From assembly GCF_009908295.1 (NCBI RefSeq), contig NZ_JAAALO010000001.1, forward strand, positions 186,001-250,000: a DNA stretch of 64,000 nt, in the 5' to 3' direction. The notes beneath the pieces were generated by a model that saw nothing but the letters and a program-made list of their open reading frames with translations, ran no database searches and was not told the origin of the DNA. Origin of the DNA: Micromonospora rubida (GTDB lineage: Bacteria > Actinomycetota > Actinomycetes > Mycobacteriales > Micromonosporaceae). Positions 8,976 through 17,826 of this stretch are shown here, in pieces; position 1 is the stretch's first letter; each line of letters opens with the position of its first letter. A program made the translations under genes and the position numbers.

Positions 8976-10007
8976 TCACCAGATCTCATAGCCGGCCCCC
9001 TGCCGCCCGCCGGCGGGCGGGTCCGGGTCGGGGCCGGTCAGGAGCATCGTCGACGACCACTGCAACTTCGGCACCTCGCGTCCGTTACGTCGGGCGGTCT
9101 CCGCCAAGTGGTCCCAGGAGTCCTCGTCAATCCCCTGGACGTGCTCCTCCAGCAGGGCGCCGTCGGGATCCAAAGCGTCGTACCGCTCCCACTGCTCGGT
9201 GCAGAAGAGGAAACGCGCCAACAGGTTCGGTGACTCCGGCTCCTGGCCGCTGTCCATGGCGGCGGCCAGCGCCTCGGCGTCGCCCTCACCGGCGAGCAGG
9301 CACAACCACTCCCGGCCCGGGCCGGGGCCCAGCGCACGCAGCCAACGGCGGCACACCTCGGCGACCGGTGCCGGGAACGTCCTGCCCGCGAGGCGCACCA
9401 GCTCCGACACCACGGACGCCGGGTCGTAGCTGTCGAGCAGGTCGGCCCGCCCTTTCAGGATCGCGACGACGGCGAGCCCGGTGCGGTACTGCCCGACCGG
9501 CGCGGGCCGGCACAGGTGGGGGTTGTCCAGCGCGAGGTCGAGCACCGCCTGGGAGGCGGTCCCCCCGCCGCCCAGGGCCGCCTCGAAGTCACCGAGGAGA
9601 ACCGGATGGTCGGTGGCGCGCAGGACGCCGGCCATCGCCTCGCGCACCTTCGGATCGGGGCAGTCCAGCGCGGCCCGCAGCACCCGGCCACCGTCTGGTG
9701 GCGCGGTGACCAGCCGTACCCGCGGCTCGTGCGGACAGTCCGGCGCGGGCGCGAACAGGAACCGCGACGCCGGCCCCGGCGTGTCGGCCAGCGCGGTCCA
9801 GATCCGGTTGGACGCCTTCTGGTCGCTGCCCCAGGCTCGGGCCAGGGCCTCCTCGGCCATCGCCGAGACCCGCTCGTCCCGCGCACCCGACATCAGCCGG
9901 ACCGCCGCGCCGGTCTGACGGTGGCGGCGCCGCAACCGTCTACAGAGCAGCCGCGTGGCAAGTCGTGCCGCCGGCCCGCCGCCACTCACAGCGATCCGCT
10001 CCAGCAT
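8976..10007 (-). CDS. Helical-repeat hypothetical protein
   Basis: About 343 residues from ATG 10007. The reading frame stays open further upstream and reads plausibly from about 10060 (TWQHLATLADPGDDG), but contains no ATG or GTG there, so the true start may be an unusual codon such as the TTG or CTG near 10030-10045. The sequence is Ala/Leu/Arg-rich with regularly spaced helices such as VREAMAGVLRATDHPVLLGD, suggesting HEAT- or armadillo-like repeats. No catalytic motif or signal peptide. It is a single gene, with 281 bases between it and the next CDS. Function unknown. Confidence 0.55.
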   Translation of the reverse strand: MLERIAVSGGGPAARLATRLLCRRLRRRHRQTGAAVRLMSGARDERVSAMAEEALARAWGSDQKASNRIWTALADTPGPASRFLFAPAPDCPHEPRVRLVTAPPDGGRVLRAALDCPDPKVREAMAGVLRATDHPVLLGDFEAALGGGGTASQAVLDLALDNPHLCRPAPVGQYRTGLAVVAILKGRADLLDSYDPASVVSELVRLAGRTFPAPVAEVCRRWLRALGPGPGREWLCLLAGEGDAEALAAAMDSGQEPESPNLLARFLFCTEQWERYDALDPDGALLEEHVQGIDEDSWDHLAETARRNGREVPKLQWSSTMLLTGPDPDPPAGGRQGAGYEIW

Positions 10008-10286
10008 TCGCCCATCATCCCCGGGGTCCGCCAAGGTCGCCAGGTGCTGCCACGTGGTGCCAGTGAGCGGTTGCCCTCGCGGGCGTGGTGACGGTTGACG
10101 GCGGCGGCCCGACCGGCGGTGATGACGTAAACGACTCAGCTCCATGGGCGCCGCCCCACGGCGCCGCCCCACGGCGTCGACCGCCGCGCCCACAGCTCCG
10201 CCCCGGCCACGGTCCCCGGGCCAACCAGGGACCGCACCCGCGACAACGCAATGCCCCTGGGGGGGCTCGCATGTAAAGATGCGCCC

Positions 10287-10580
10287 ATGGACAGCGACAT
10301 GGCGATCGACGTGAGCGCACTGGCCATCAATGTCACGATCCCGGAAGCACTCCGCTGGACCGACACCCGACGCGGCGAGGAGTTCAGGCTGAGCACGCTC
10401 AACGTCCGGCTTCTCCCGGACGGGCGCCTCGCGGCGAAGGCCTACGGCCGGCCGACCGCCGGCGGCCGGGGCGCGTACGTCTCGTTCCCCGTTCCCGACA
10501 GACCCGAGCTGATCGCGCTGGCGGACGAGGCAGCCCGGCGTGCCGGCGCGCTCTGGGCGGCCCACCGCGGTCTCGGCTAA
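10287..10580 (+). CDS. Small conserved-looking hypothetical protein
   Basis: 97 residues starting MDSDMAIDVSALAINV. Mixed alpha/beta with a beta-rich core (FRLSTLNVRLLPDGRLAAKAYGRP) and a C-terminal helix (ALADEAARRAGALWAAHRG). An ATG 36 bases upstream is in frame, but 10287 is preferred because GTAAAGAT lies 7 bases before it, which would suit a leaderless transcript. A 10-bp stem hairpin follows the gene. No family recognised. Confidence 0.55.
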   Translation: MDSDMAIDVSALAINVTIPEALRWTDTRRGEEFRLSTLNVRLLPDGRLAAKAYGRPTAGGRGAYVSFPVPDRPELIALADEAARRAGALWAAHRGLG

Positions 10581-10603
10581 GGGTTCGACTGCACGGGCAC
10601 ATG

Positions 10604-10640
10604 GTCATGCCGGCCCCCGCCGGTCAGGTCCCGGCATGAC
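10604..10640 (+). terminator. Hairpin after the 97-residue gene
   Basis: GTCATGCCGG (10604-10613) and CCGGCATGAC (10631-10640) form a perfect 10-bp stem with a 17-base loop, 24 bases after the stop codon. Confidence 0.6.
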
Positions 10641-11040
10641 TGCGGGAGACGGCGGGGCGCAGTGGCCCGCCGACAGCTGACCGCGCTGCGCCTCGGCCGG
10701 CGCTTGGTGACCGAGGTGACCGCCGCCAAATCTACGACATCGGCGCGGTCCTGGCGCACAGCACGACGGTCACCGGCGAGACCCGACTCTCCGGGGGCGC
10801 GGACATCAACGCCCGCCAGCGGGCCCGATCGAGCTGAGCATGAGGCGTCGTCGTGGAGCGGGCTCCGGCCTCGGCAACCTCCGCTGTCCGGTCGCGCAGG
10901 AAAAGGGTCCCGGGTGGACGGACGCGCCGGATGGCGGCGGCCGCCCGGCCGCATGGTCGATATGGCTCCGCCGAAGGCCGACTGGATACTGCACGTGCCC
11001 AATCGAGCGCCCAGGGTTAACAATCTGGGTGTCTGCTGAC
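10641..11040. other. 400 bp without a convincing gene
   Basis: Short open frames exist on both strands but switch between protein-like stretches in different frames: RRQLTALRLGRRLVTEVTAA near 10665-10725, then YDIGAVLAHSTTVTGE near 10735-10780 in another frame. This could be a frameshifted relic of a small gene. No family can be named and no coding feature is claimed. Confidence 0.4.
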
Positions 11041-11050
11041 AGGAGATGAC

Positions 11051-11587
11051 GTGCTCAGACGTACTGCAACCGTCGGAATCGCCCTGCTGGCCTGCCTTGC
11101 GGGTGCCGGCGCGGTGGCCATGCCGGCGCATGCCTGGCTACCCGAGTGCCCCATCGAGGAATGCGGCGGTGGCGGCGGTGGCGGTGACGGCGGCGGCGGC
11201 CCCGTTACGCCGCCGTCCTCGCCAGCGTACAACCTGCAGGGCGTCATCCAACTGGAAGAGACCGGCCACGAGGGAGCCTGGCCGTTGCGCACCGGCGGCG
11301 TCAAGGTCCGTGGGTATTCACGGCTCGCCACCTGGGGCAACGACCGGGTGGACGCCAATTACATCAACGTGCGGTGCTTCGCCAACGTGCTCAGCTACAG
11401 CACGCAGGAGTACGACTCCGAGAACAACGGCGCGCTCGTTGACGTGCACTTCTGGTCTCCGACCGTCCCGGTCAGTGGCGTTCCCGTCCAGTCCCGGACG
11501 GTCACGGTCAACTGCGTCCACCACGCCGAGAAGTACGGCGTCAGTTACGACACCACCAGCACCGCGCAGTTCGTCATTTCCGAGTGA
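11051..11587 (+). CDS. Secreted hypothetical protein with Gly-rich linker
   Basis: 178 residues. A Sec signal peptide (MLRRTATVGIALLACLAGAG..., cleavage after AHA about residue 29) is followed by a short Cys-containing segment (LPECPIEECG), a run of glycines with one Asp (residues about 37-50) and a beta-rich C-terminal domain of about 120 residues with two further Cys. AGGAG at 11041-11045 supports GTG 11051. No catalytic motif; it resembles small exported actinomycete proteins of unknown role. A very strong hairpin follows directly. Confidence 0.7.
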   Translation: MLRRTATVGIALLACLAGAGAVAMPAHAWLPECPIEECGGGGGGGDGGGGPVTPPSSPAYNLQGVIQLEETGHEGAWPLRTGGVKVRGYSRLATWGNDRVDANYINVRCFANVLSYSTQEYDSENNGALVDVHFWSPTVPVSGVPVQSRTVTVNCVHHAEKYGVSYDTTSTAQFVISE

Positions 11588-11589
11588 TT

Positions 11590-11626
11590 CCCGGTGGGGC
11601 GCCCCGAACCGGGGCGCCCCGCCGGG
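11590..11626 (+). terminator. Strong 17-bp stem, 3-base loop
   Basis: The two arms 11590-11606 and 11610-11626 pair with a single G-T wobble around the loop AAC, beginning two bases after the stop of the secreted protein. An intrinsic terminator is the simplest reading. Confidence 0.8.
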
Positions 11627-11684
11627 CTGCTGCCGGAAACAGGGCCTGCCCGACGACGCCATCGACTGGTGCGGGCGTTGCCGC

Positions 11685-12177
11685 CTACCAGTTCAACTCC
11701 CCGAGTTCGTCCGTAAAGGTCCCGGTCGGGCCGTCCGCGCCGAGCGTGGCCAGGCGCACCACGGTCTTGGCACTTTCCACCACTGATCTCCCGATTCCGA
11801 AGGCGGCGGTCATGTCGGTGGCGGTGGCGCCGGGCTCGACTGCGTTGAACTTGATGCCCGGCTGGGACTTGGCGTACTGGACAGTGAGCATGGTTGCTGC
11901 CGACTTGGACGCCGCGTAGAGCGCCAACGGCATATTGAACTCCGGCCGGTCGGGATTGTTCACCGCCCAGAAAGATCCAAGGCTGCTGGAAAGGGTGACC
12001 ACCGTGGGGTTCGACGACTTTCGCAGCAGGGGCAGTGCCGCCTCCGTGACTCGGACAATCCCCACCGCGTTGGTGTCGAACACGCGGAGGGCAGTTGGTC
12101 CGTCGATGGCTCCGGCCCCGAGGATGCCCGCGTTGTTCACCAGGACGTCGAGTCGACCCTCGGCCGAATCGGTGCAG
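11685..12177 (-). pseudogene. 5'-truncated short-chain dehydrogenase
   Basis: The C-terminal two thirds of an SDR are intact: GRLDVLVNNAGI, the catalytic Ser region (VVTLSSSLGSF), YAASK with the catalytic Tyr and Lys, and ATDMTAAFG. About 80 N-terminal residues, including the TGxxxGxG nucleotide-binding loop, are missing; upstream of about 12177 the frame reads as unrelated sequence. The remnant is clearly related to the full-length SDR at 32868-33593 (same GRLDVLVNNAG, IQYAK and RLATL-DGPTG segments). It cannot be a working enzyme. The break marks the left edge of the accessory region. Confidence 0.8.
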
Positions 12178-12360
12178 CAGACCCGTCTCCCACCAAACGG
12201 CCGAACTCCTGTGCCTTCGAAGCTACAGCGCGGACATGGCACCAACGCCGAGGCAGCCCCGCAGCGAGGTGATACTCCGCCAGCTCGGCGGCCAAGTCTG
12301 GAAGTCTGGACACGCCGTGATCCTAGAGCCACGCTTCATGCTTCGCCAGTCCCGGCGAGC

Positions 12361-12366
12361 TAGGGT
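12361..12366 (+). promoter_or_regulatory. Likely -10 element for a leaderless HNH-protein mRNA
   Basis: TAGGGT ends exactly six bases before ATG 12373. TANNNT at this distance places the transcription start at or next to the start codon, and no Shine-Dalgarno sequence is visible. No clear -35 is seen. Confidence 0.45.
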
Positions 12367-12372
12367 GACCGG

Positions 12373-15243
12373 ATGCCACGCAACTACACGAAGTCGACGA
12401 TCAAGTTGCTCTTTGGCACTGCTACCCACTGTGCATATCCCGGCTGCGCTGCAAAGCTGATTTTTCAGGACAGGGGCCTCTATACCGCCGTCACCGAGGT
12501 TGCTCACATTCGGTCGGAGCAGGTCAATGGTCCGCGCTATGACCCTACCTATCCTGTAGTCAAGCTAGATGAGTTCGACAACCTGCTTCTTCTCTGCGGT
12601 CAACACCACCCGCCCGTAGACCGTCACGAATCTGCGTACACCGTTGAGGAATTGCTCGAATGGAAGAAGGCTCAGGCCGAGCAGGGGGACCGGCCCCTAC
12701 GTGAAGCTGAACTAGCTGCAATCGAGCGACAGGTAAACAAGGCGCAGCCGATCGCATCAAGCGCAATCCTCCGGGGTCCTGTTCACGACTTGGGAGAGGC
12801 TGAGCGTCTGCAGCAGGCCCAGGACCGTTTGTCCGAGGCCCCGCAAGAGGCTGCCGAACTATTTGGTCAAGTAGCTTCTGCGTTAGAGGCATCGCCATTT
12901 GTTCAGCACGCGTCGATCGTACGAGGCAGGCAGGCGGGAGCCTTGGAAGCCGCACAGAACTTCGAAGCCGCTGGAGAGTTGCGAATTGATTTAGGCTGGC
13001 GCAGCTACCGGTCAGGCGACCGCTTTGACATTCAACAGCAGTTGCGCGAAATTTCTAAATATGAATCCAGTCTGAAAGAGGAGACAAGGCGAGGGGCAGC
13101 CGGCCTCTCGGTGATCGCAGGCTTTGGGTTCGACCGCTCAATTTCTATTGAGAACTTGGCTGAAGTGTTCGATGAGATGGAGCCATCAGATCCAGGGTAT
13201 GCAAATTGTGGTTTAGCCCTCGCAGAGCAAGCCATCGTCTGGCGTCGTTCAGATCTAATCACGGCCCGCACCGAATCGATTAGCAATCTCTTGAATGACG
13301 CATCGCTTGACGCTGCAGGCTTACGGTTCCGCGCTCGCATCGCGATGTGCCTGGCGGAAGCCTCCGACGACTGGATAAGCTTACTTGGCGTTGCCCGAAC
13401 CGTATATCCGCCTGAACTAGTGGCGTGGATAGCGGCTCGGCACGCGCGTTACCTGTCATTAGTCGGGCGACCGGACGATGCAATTCAGAGGTGGCTTGAT
13501 GCTATCGACAAGGCTGTTGCGGAAAATCTAAATGACAGTGCAGCATCGTGGCTCTATGGCCAGCGGCTAACCAAATTGCAATACAGGCGCCTTGAAGCCA
13601 ATCTGGACGAACTCCATAGACTTGCCCAGGCGCTGCGTGCTGCCGGCAGTGACTCCGTTTTGCCAGAAGCTTATCCGTTGGCCGAGCGGGCCTTATCGCG
13701 GATGTTGGACAAGAAGTGGCCAGATGCGTTCGAATATCTGCACCAATACCTTAGCCATTCTGTAATAACTGCCAGTTGGCAAGGCGAACAGACCGCGCAC
13801 GGTCGATTCGGGGATCTATTTGCGGCAACCGAACAATGGGACGAGGCGATAAAACACTATGTTTGGGCCGGAAGGTACAGCACGCTAGAAAAATTGGTGC
13901 CATCGCTTCCCGACCACCCGCTGCAGTTTGAACCGCCGCCCAAGGACGCGCCGGTGTGGGAGCGGATTGCGTCGTTTAATTTTGTAGCAAAGATGCCCGA
14001 CATTCTTCCTGCTGAACTTGCGAAAACGTGGTCGAGTGCGTGCATGGAGGAATTGGTCGGTGTCGACCAGGACAAATCATGGACGGATTTCCGGATAGCC
14101 GCATTTGATGCTTTCGCTGCAGTTTCCGATGAGGCATCCAAGTCTGATGCGGAGAATTTCCTTAATCTTGCACAGGGCCTTTTCCGCCGCGAACCTGGGT
14201 CACATTATCGGACCGACGAAGGTCATGTGAAGGCGGTGGTGAAACTTGCTGGCGCTTACCCTGAGCTTCGTGAACGAGTCGCCGGCATGCTATGCGAGGC
14301 AATACTCATTGACAATGAGGTCGCACAGAACGCAATTTCCTCCGGGGAAACGATACTGAGGGACTATCCGAAAATCGTCGAAGCGACGCTCGCGAGAGCG
14401 GCGTCTGAGGGGCACGTTCACGCGGCGCTAGCCATGGTAGTCCTGGGAGCGGACCCTACTCCTGCTCTACAGGTCGCTCGCAATGAAGTCGCCCGCGACC
14501 TTCAGCCCGTGGAACGCGCTCCGGGGATGATGACCTTGGGTACTCTTGTCCGTCGAACCGGGATTCTGGCGACCATCCTCCCCGAGTCCGACCAAATTCG
14601 CTTCGCCGAAGCGATGCTTGCCCGACTCAGGGACGTTGAAGATGAAGCGAATAATCGCGGAGACGCCCTGGCTGCGATTTCGCGAGTTGCGCAGCAACTT
14701 TCCACAGATGAGAAGGCAAAAATCTTCGATGTACTGATCGAGTTCGCCCAGAATCCGACTGACAGTGAACCGCCCGTGCGCTTCGGATTTGGTGACGACC
14801 CCTTTAGTCGCTTCAAGTTCAATATTCCTGTACCACCGCTTGCCGCTGCAGCGCTCCATAGTTCTGCTCTACTTGCCTCAAATCCGGAGCAGTATCGGAG
14901 AGTGCGAGAGTTGACGCTCGAATTGATGCCTGGAGCCGATGACCGGTCAATGAGGATCCTGGCGCAGGCCCTACTCTCAGTTTCCTCGACCGAGATCGAG
15001 GATTCAGTCCCGTTCTTCGCGGCACACCCGAGCCGCTGGCTTCGCTGCTTGGCAGCCGTGTTGTGGTCGAAGAATCCACGGAGATGGCCACAACTTGGTG
15101 AACGCCTCGCCCGGGATGCCGAACCGCGAGTTAGGTTCACACTTGCCGCCGAGATGGGAAGTGAAGCTGACTTTGACAGCACGAGACAGATCCTGCAGCA
15201 GGACCCGCGGCGAGGAATTAAGCGTGCAGCGCAGCGCAGGTAG
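12373..15243 (+). CDS. HNH-nuclease domain fused to a large helical-repeat region
   Basis: 956 residues, no membrane segments. The N-terminal 100 residues form an HNH-like module: HCAYPGCAAKLIF (a CxxxxC), VAHIRSE (His of the first strand), FDNLLLLCGQHHPPVD (Asn-Leu..Leu-Cys..His-His, the metal-binding half) and a terminal helix VEELLEWKKAQAE. The remaining 850 residues are a succession of helices resembling TPR/HEAT units without a recognised catalytic motif. HNH domains cut DNA using a divalent metal; fusion to a repeat sensor is typical of stand-alone conflict proteins, but no named system fits. Base composition is clearly less GC-rich than in the flanking genes (codons such as GAA, AAA, AAT are frequent), indicating horizontal transfer. 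Defence is inferred, not shown. Confidence 0.75.
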   Translation: MPRNYTKSTIKLLFGTATHCAYPGCAAKLIFQDRGLYTAVTEVAHIRSEQVNGPRYDPTYPVVKLDEFDNLLLLCGQHHPPVDRHESAYTVEELLEWKKAQAEQGDRPLREAELAAIERQVNKAQPIASSAILRGPVHDLGEAERLQQAQDRLSEAPQEAAELFGQVASALEASPFVQHASIVRGRQAGALEAAQNFEAAGELRIDLGWRSYRSGDRFDIQQQLREISKYESSLKEETRRGAAGLSVIAGFGFDRSISIENLAEVFDEMEPSDPGYANCGLALAEQAIVWRRSDLITARTESISNLLNDASLDAAGLRFRARIAMCLAEASDDWISLLGVARTVYPPELVAWIAARHARYLSLVGRPDDAIQRWLDAIDKAVAENLNDSAASWLYGQRLTKLQYRRLEANLDELHRLAQALRAAGSDSVLPEAYPLAERALSRMLDKKWPDAFEYLHQYLSHSVITASWQGEQTAHGRFGDLFAATEQWDEAIKHYVWAGRYSTLEKLVPSLPDHPLQFEPPPKDAPVWERIASFNFVAKMPDILPAELAKTWSSACMEELVGVDQDKSWTDFRIAAFDAFAAVSDEASKSDAENFLNLAQGLFRREPGSHYRTDEGHVKAVVKLAGAYPELRERVAGMLCEAILIDNEVAQNAISSGETILRDYPKIVEATLARAASEGHVHAALAMVVLGADPTPALQVARNEVARDLQPVERAPGMMTLGTLVRRTGILATILPESDQIRFAEAMLARLRDVEDEANNRGDALAAISRVAQQLSTDEKAKIFDVLIEFAQNPTDSEPPVRFGFGDDPFSRFKFNIPVPPLAAAALHSSALLASNPEQYRRVRELTLELMPGADDRSMRILAQALLSVSSTEIEDSVPFFAAHPSRWLRCLAAVLWSKNPRRWPQLGERLARDAEPRVRFTLAAEMGSEADFDSTRQILQQDPRRGIKRAAQRR

Positions 15244-15455
15244 GCAGTCGTCTACTCGCAACCTGTGGGCTGATGGCATGTCTGGATGTGAGAACTTTCT
15301 GTACGAGATCAAGGCGGCCCGCTTCGCAGGCCGCTCGCGCCGCCGACCAGGGGCCGAGCCAAGCGGGTCGCCGATCGGGGACCCCGCGCCCTTAGCGCAA
15401 GCGCACGGGCGCACGCCGAACGGTTGCAGCCCCGCCGGCGGCGCGATATACGAAG

Positions 15456-15508
15456 TGTCAACGCCGCCTCAACCCTGACCACCGTGGTCCGGCTGAAACT
15501 GGACCACC
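15456..15508. repeat. Left terminal inverted repeat of the IS21 element
   Basis: Matches the complement of 17561-17613: TGTC at the tip, CGCCT, CTGACCAC, CCGGCTGAA and GACCACC in the same order, with scattered mismatches. IS21 ends usually contain repeated transposase-binding sites of this kind. Confidence 0.8.
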
Positions 15509-15525
15509 CCCGGGTTGGTTGATCT

Positions 15526-16317
15526 TTAGTCGTTGGTTTTGGTGGCCGGTGGGACGCGGCCGAGGTCGCGGTCTTTGAGTCGGTAGCTGTCGCCCTTCAT
15601 GGAGATGACCTCGGCGTGGTGGACGAGGCGGTCGATCATGGCTGCGGCGACGACGTCGTCGCCGAAGACTTCGCCCCAGCGGCCGAAGGGCTTGTTGCTG
15701 GTGACGATCAGTGAGGCTCGTTCGTAGCGGTTGGAGACGAGCTGGAAGAACAGGTTCGCGGCTTCGGCTTCGAAGGGGATGTAGCCGACCTCGTCGACGA
15801 TCAGCAGCGGGATCCGGCCGAGCTTGACCAACTCGTCTTGAAGGCGGCCGGCATGGTGGGCATCGGCCAGGCGGGACACCCACTGGGCGGCGGTCGCGAA
15901 CGCGACCCGGTGTCCGGCCTGACAGGCCCGGATCCCGAGTCCGATGGACAGGTGAGTCTTGCCAGTGCCGGGCGGGCCCAAGAAGACGACGTTCTCCTTC
16001 GACGCCACGAAATCCAGGGTGCCCAGGTGAGCGATCGTCTCCCGCTTCAATGATCGCTGGTGCTCGAAGTCGAACTCCTCCAGACTCTTGCGGGCCGGGA
16101 ACCTCGCCGCCCGGATCCGGCCCTCACCGCCGTGGGCCTCCCGGGCAGCCACTTCCCGTTGCAGGCAGGCGGCGAGGAACTCCTCATGCGTCCACGACTC
16201 CGCCCGAGCCCGCTCGGCCAGACGTTCGACTGAAGCGGCCAGGGAGGGTGCTTTCAGAGCGCGGCTGAGGAACGCGATCTCCGAGGTGACATTGCGGTTG
16301 CTGGTCTTAGCGGCCAT
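15526..16317 (-). CDS. istB: IstB-like transposition ATPase (IS21 helper)
   Basis: 263 residues from ATG 16317; a GTG immediately before it (16320) is also in frame. AAA+ ATPase of the IstB/DnaC type: Walker A GPPGTGKTH, Walker B LLIVDEVGY, then IVTSNKPFGRW (sensor I) and a C-terminal arginine-containing segment (MIDRLVHHAEV). IstB assembles on target DNA and stimulates IstA. The ATG overlaps the istA TGA by one base (TGATG), so the pair is translationally coupled. Full length for the family. Confidence 0.95.
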   Translation of the reverse strand: MAAKTSNRNVTSEIAFLSRALKAPSLAASVERLAERARAESWTHEEFLAACLQREVAAREAHGGEGRIRAARFPARKSLEEFDFEHQRSLKRETIAHLGTLDFVASKENVVFLGPPGTGKTHLSIGLGIRACQAGHRVAFATAAQWVSRLADAHHAGRLQDELVKLGRIPLLIVDEVGYIPFEAEAANLFFQLVSNRYERASLIVTSNKPFGRWGEVFGDDVVAAAMIDRLVHHAEVISMKGDSYRLKDRDLGRVPPATKTND

Positions 16318-17543
16318 CACGCAGCCACCTCATCCAGGCCGAACATCCGGTCGTAATCGCTGAGCTGCCGGTGCTCGACCTCAGCAGTGACCACCGGCGC
16401 CGGTGCCTGCCGGGCAGCCGTCCGCAAATCGGCGGCTGCCTCGCGGTGAGCCGGATCGGTGATGCTCTGATGCCTCGCCCAGCAGCGGTCATGCCCAGCA
16501 ACCTGGCGGCCGTCGCAGAACACCTGCACCCGATCGGCGTCAGCGACGATATCGACACGACGGCCCACCGCAGCCGGGTGCACCGAGTAGTCGTTGCTGT
16601 CCAACCGAACGTAATGATCACGAGGTAACCGCGTCGTCTGTCGCCAGCCAACCACCGGGGCGACCGGTGGCAGCGACAGCATCGCCTGCCGGTCGGCGTC
16701 CCACCGGTCCACCGGGCGGCAGCCCAACATCCGGTGTTGGCGGTTGTTCGCCCGCACCAACCACTCGGTGAGCTGGGCGTTGAAATCCTGCGCCGAGGCG
16801 AACCGGCGCCCAGGCAAAAACGACGTCTCCAGATAGCCGTTGGCCCGCTCCACCAGACCCTTGGCCTCCGGATCCGCCGGCCGGCACTGGATCACCTTGA
16901 TGCCCAGGGTGCCACGGAAGCCGTTCATCGCCTCGGTCAACTGCGGCCGACCGGCCCGCCACTGCCCGACCGCGGACTCGTTGTCCCACACCAACGCCCT
17001 GGGCACCCGCTCCCACCCAGAGATCAACGTCCAATGCCCGAGCAGCAGATCAGCCGACTGCCGCGACGGGATCATCACCGCCGACAGCCACCGCGAATAC
17101 CCCGACACCATCACCAACACCGGAGGTCGACCGGTCTGCCCGAACCCCAACGACACGTCCGCCGGCGGAAACCACAGATCACACTGCACCAACTCACCCG
17201 GCAGATACTCCGTCCGCTGCGCCGGATCCGGCCGGCGGAACAACGGCCGCAACTGCTGCACCCGATCACAGAACACCGTCTTACCCCGGGTCCACCCGAC
17301 CCGCTCCATGATCACCGTCGAGGGCATCTCCGGGAACTCCGCCAACAACACCCGGATCTGCGGCTCCACCACATCCACGATCGAACCCTTCACCGCCCGC
17401 CGATACCGCGGCGGCTCATCACTGGCCAGGGCCTTCTTCACCGTGTTGCGAGACATCCTCAACCGCCGTGCGATGGCCTGAATCGCCATCCCCTCCGACC
17501 GCCGCAGCCGCCGGATCTCCGCCCAGTCCTCCACGCTCAGCAC
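16317..17543 (-). CDS. istA: IstA transposase (IS21 family)
   Basis: 408 residues. N-terminal HTH (AIQAIARRLRMSRNTVKKAL, residues about 21-40) binds the ends. The rve/DDE catalytic core shows Asp in LVQCDLWFP, Asp in LVWDNESAV and Glu in EAKGLVERANGYLE. The C-terminal region contains the RLDSNDYSV segment common in IstA proteins. No frameshift or stop. It drives cut-and-paste or circle-mediated transposition together with IstB. It begins 70 bases inside the right end of the element. Confidence 0.95.
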   Translation of the reverse strand: MLSVEDWAEIRRLRRSEGMAIQAIARRLRMSRNTVKKALASDEPPRYRRAVKGSIVDVVEPQIRVLLAEFPEMPSTVIMERVGWTRGKTVFCDRVQQLRPLFRRPDPAQRTEYLPGELVQCDLWFPPADVSLGFGQTGRPPVLVMVSGYSRWLSAVMIPSRQSADLLLGHWTLISGWERVPRALVWDNESAVGQWRAGRPQLTEAMNGFRGTLGIKVIQCRPADPEAKGLVERANGYLETSFLPGRRFASAQDFNAQLTEWLVRANNRQHRMLGCRPVDRWDADRQAMLSLPPVAPVVGWRQTTRLPRDHYVRLDSNDYSVHPAAVGRRVDIVADADRVQVFCDGRQVAGHDRCWARHQSITDPAHREAAADLRTAARQAPAPVVTAEVEHRQLSDYDRMFGLDEVAA

Positions 17544-17560
17544 CTCCCGATGCTTCAGGA

Positions 17561-17613
17561 GGTGGTCCCGATTCAGCCGGAACCACGTGGTCAGTTTTCA
17601 GGCGGAGCCGACA
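17561..17613. repeat. Right terminal inverted repeat of the IS21 element
   Basis: Complement of the left end 15456-15508 with mismatches; the terminal GACA (17610-17613) mirrors TGTC at the other tip and is followed by the CGAAG duplication. Confidence 0.8.
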
Positions 17614-17764
17614 CGAAGAAGCCCCGGGCCGCCATGGTGAGTGGCAGATCCGGGGCTTCGGTGTTGAAGGCGACGACCGGGGCGTGCCTCCGGCGGGGCG
17701 CTCAGGCGCTCTGGGATGGTTGTCGCCATCCCGACAACCTCCGTCCGGGCAAAGCCGAGCGGAT

Positions 17765-17826
17765 GGGGCCTGTCCGGTCAAGGTCGTTCAGACGGTGGGG
17801 TACTCCACCTTGACCGGACAGGCCCC
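17765..17826. repeat. 20-bp perfect inverted repeat
   Basis: Arm 17765-17784 (GGGGCCTGTCCGGTCAAGGT) is the exact complement of 17807-17826; the 22-base spacer contains a nested GGTGG/CCACC pair, so the whole unit could fold into a long hairpin. It lies in the 422-bp gene-free stretch 17614-18035 between the IS21 element and the pentapeptide gene. It might be a terminator, the end of a small non-autonomous element or a recombination site. Nothing else interpretable was seen in this stretch. Confidence 0.7.

Larger units (their letters stand above)
15456..17613 (-). mobile_element. Complete IS21-family insertion sequence
   Basis: 2158 bp with two overlapping genes, istA and istB, on the minus strand. 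Both ends start 5'-TGTC and share an imperfect inverted repeat of about 50 bp: 15456-15508 and 17561-17613 (for example CTGACCAC, CCGGCTGAA and GACCACC occur in both). The element is flanked by a perfect 5-bp direct repeat CGAAG (15451-15455 and 17614-17618), the target duplication expected from IS21 transposition. Intact genes, intact ends and an intact duplication indicate a recent, probably functional insertion. Confidence 0.9.

Noticed and set aside
8976..10565. 529-residue extension of the helical-repeat protein
   Set aside because: The first 180 codons overlap another gene and are Arg/Pro-rich shadow sequence; coding character begins near 10060.
10662..11039. 125-residue ORF after the 97-residue gene
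   Set aside because: Protein-like segments occur in more than one frame and no start site is convincing; treated as possible relic only.
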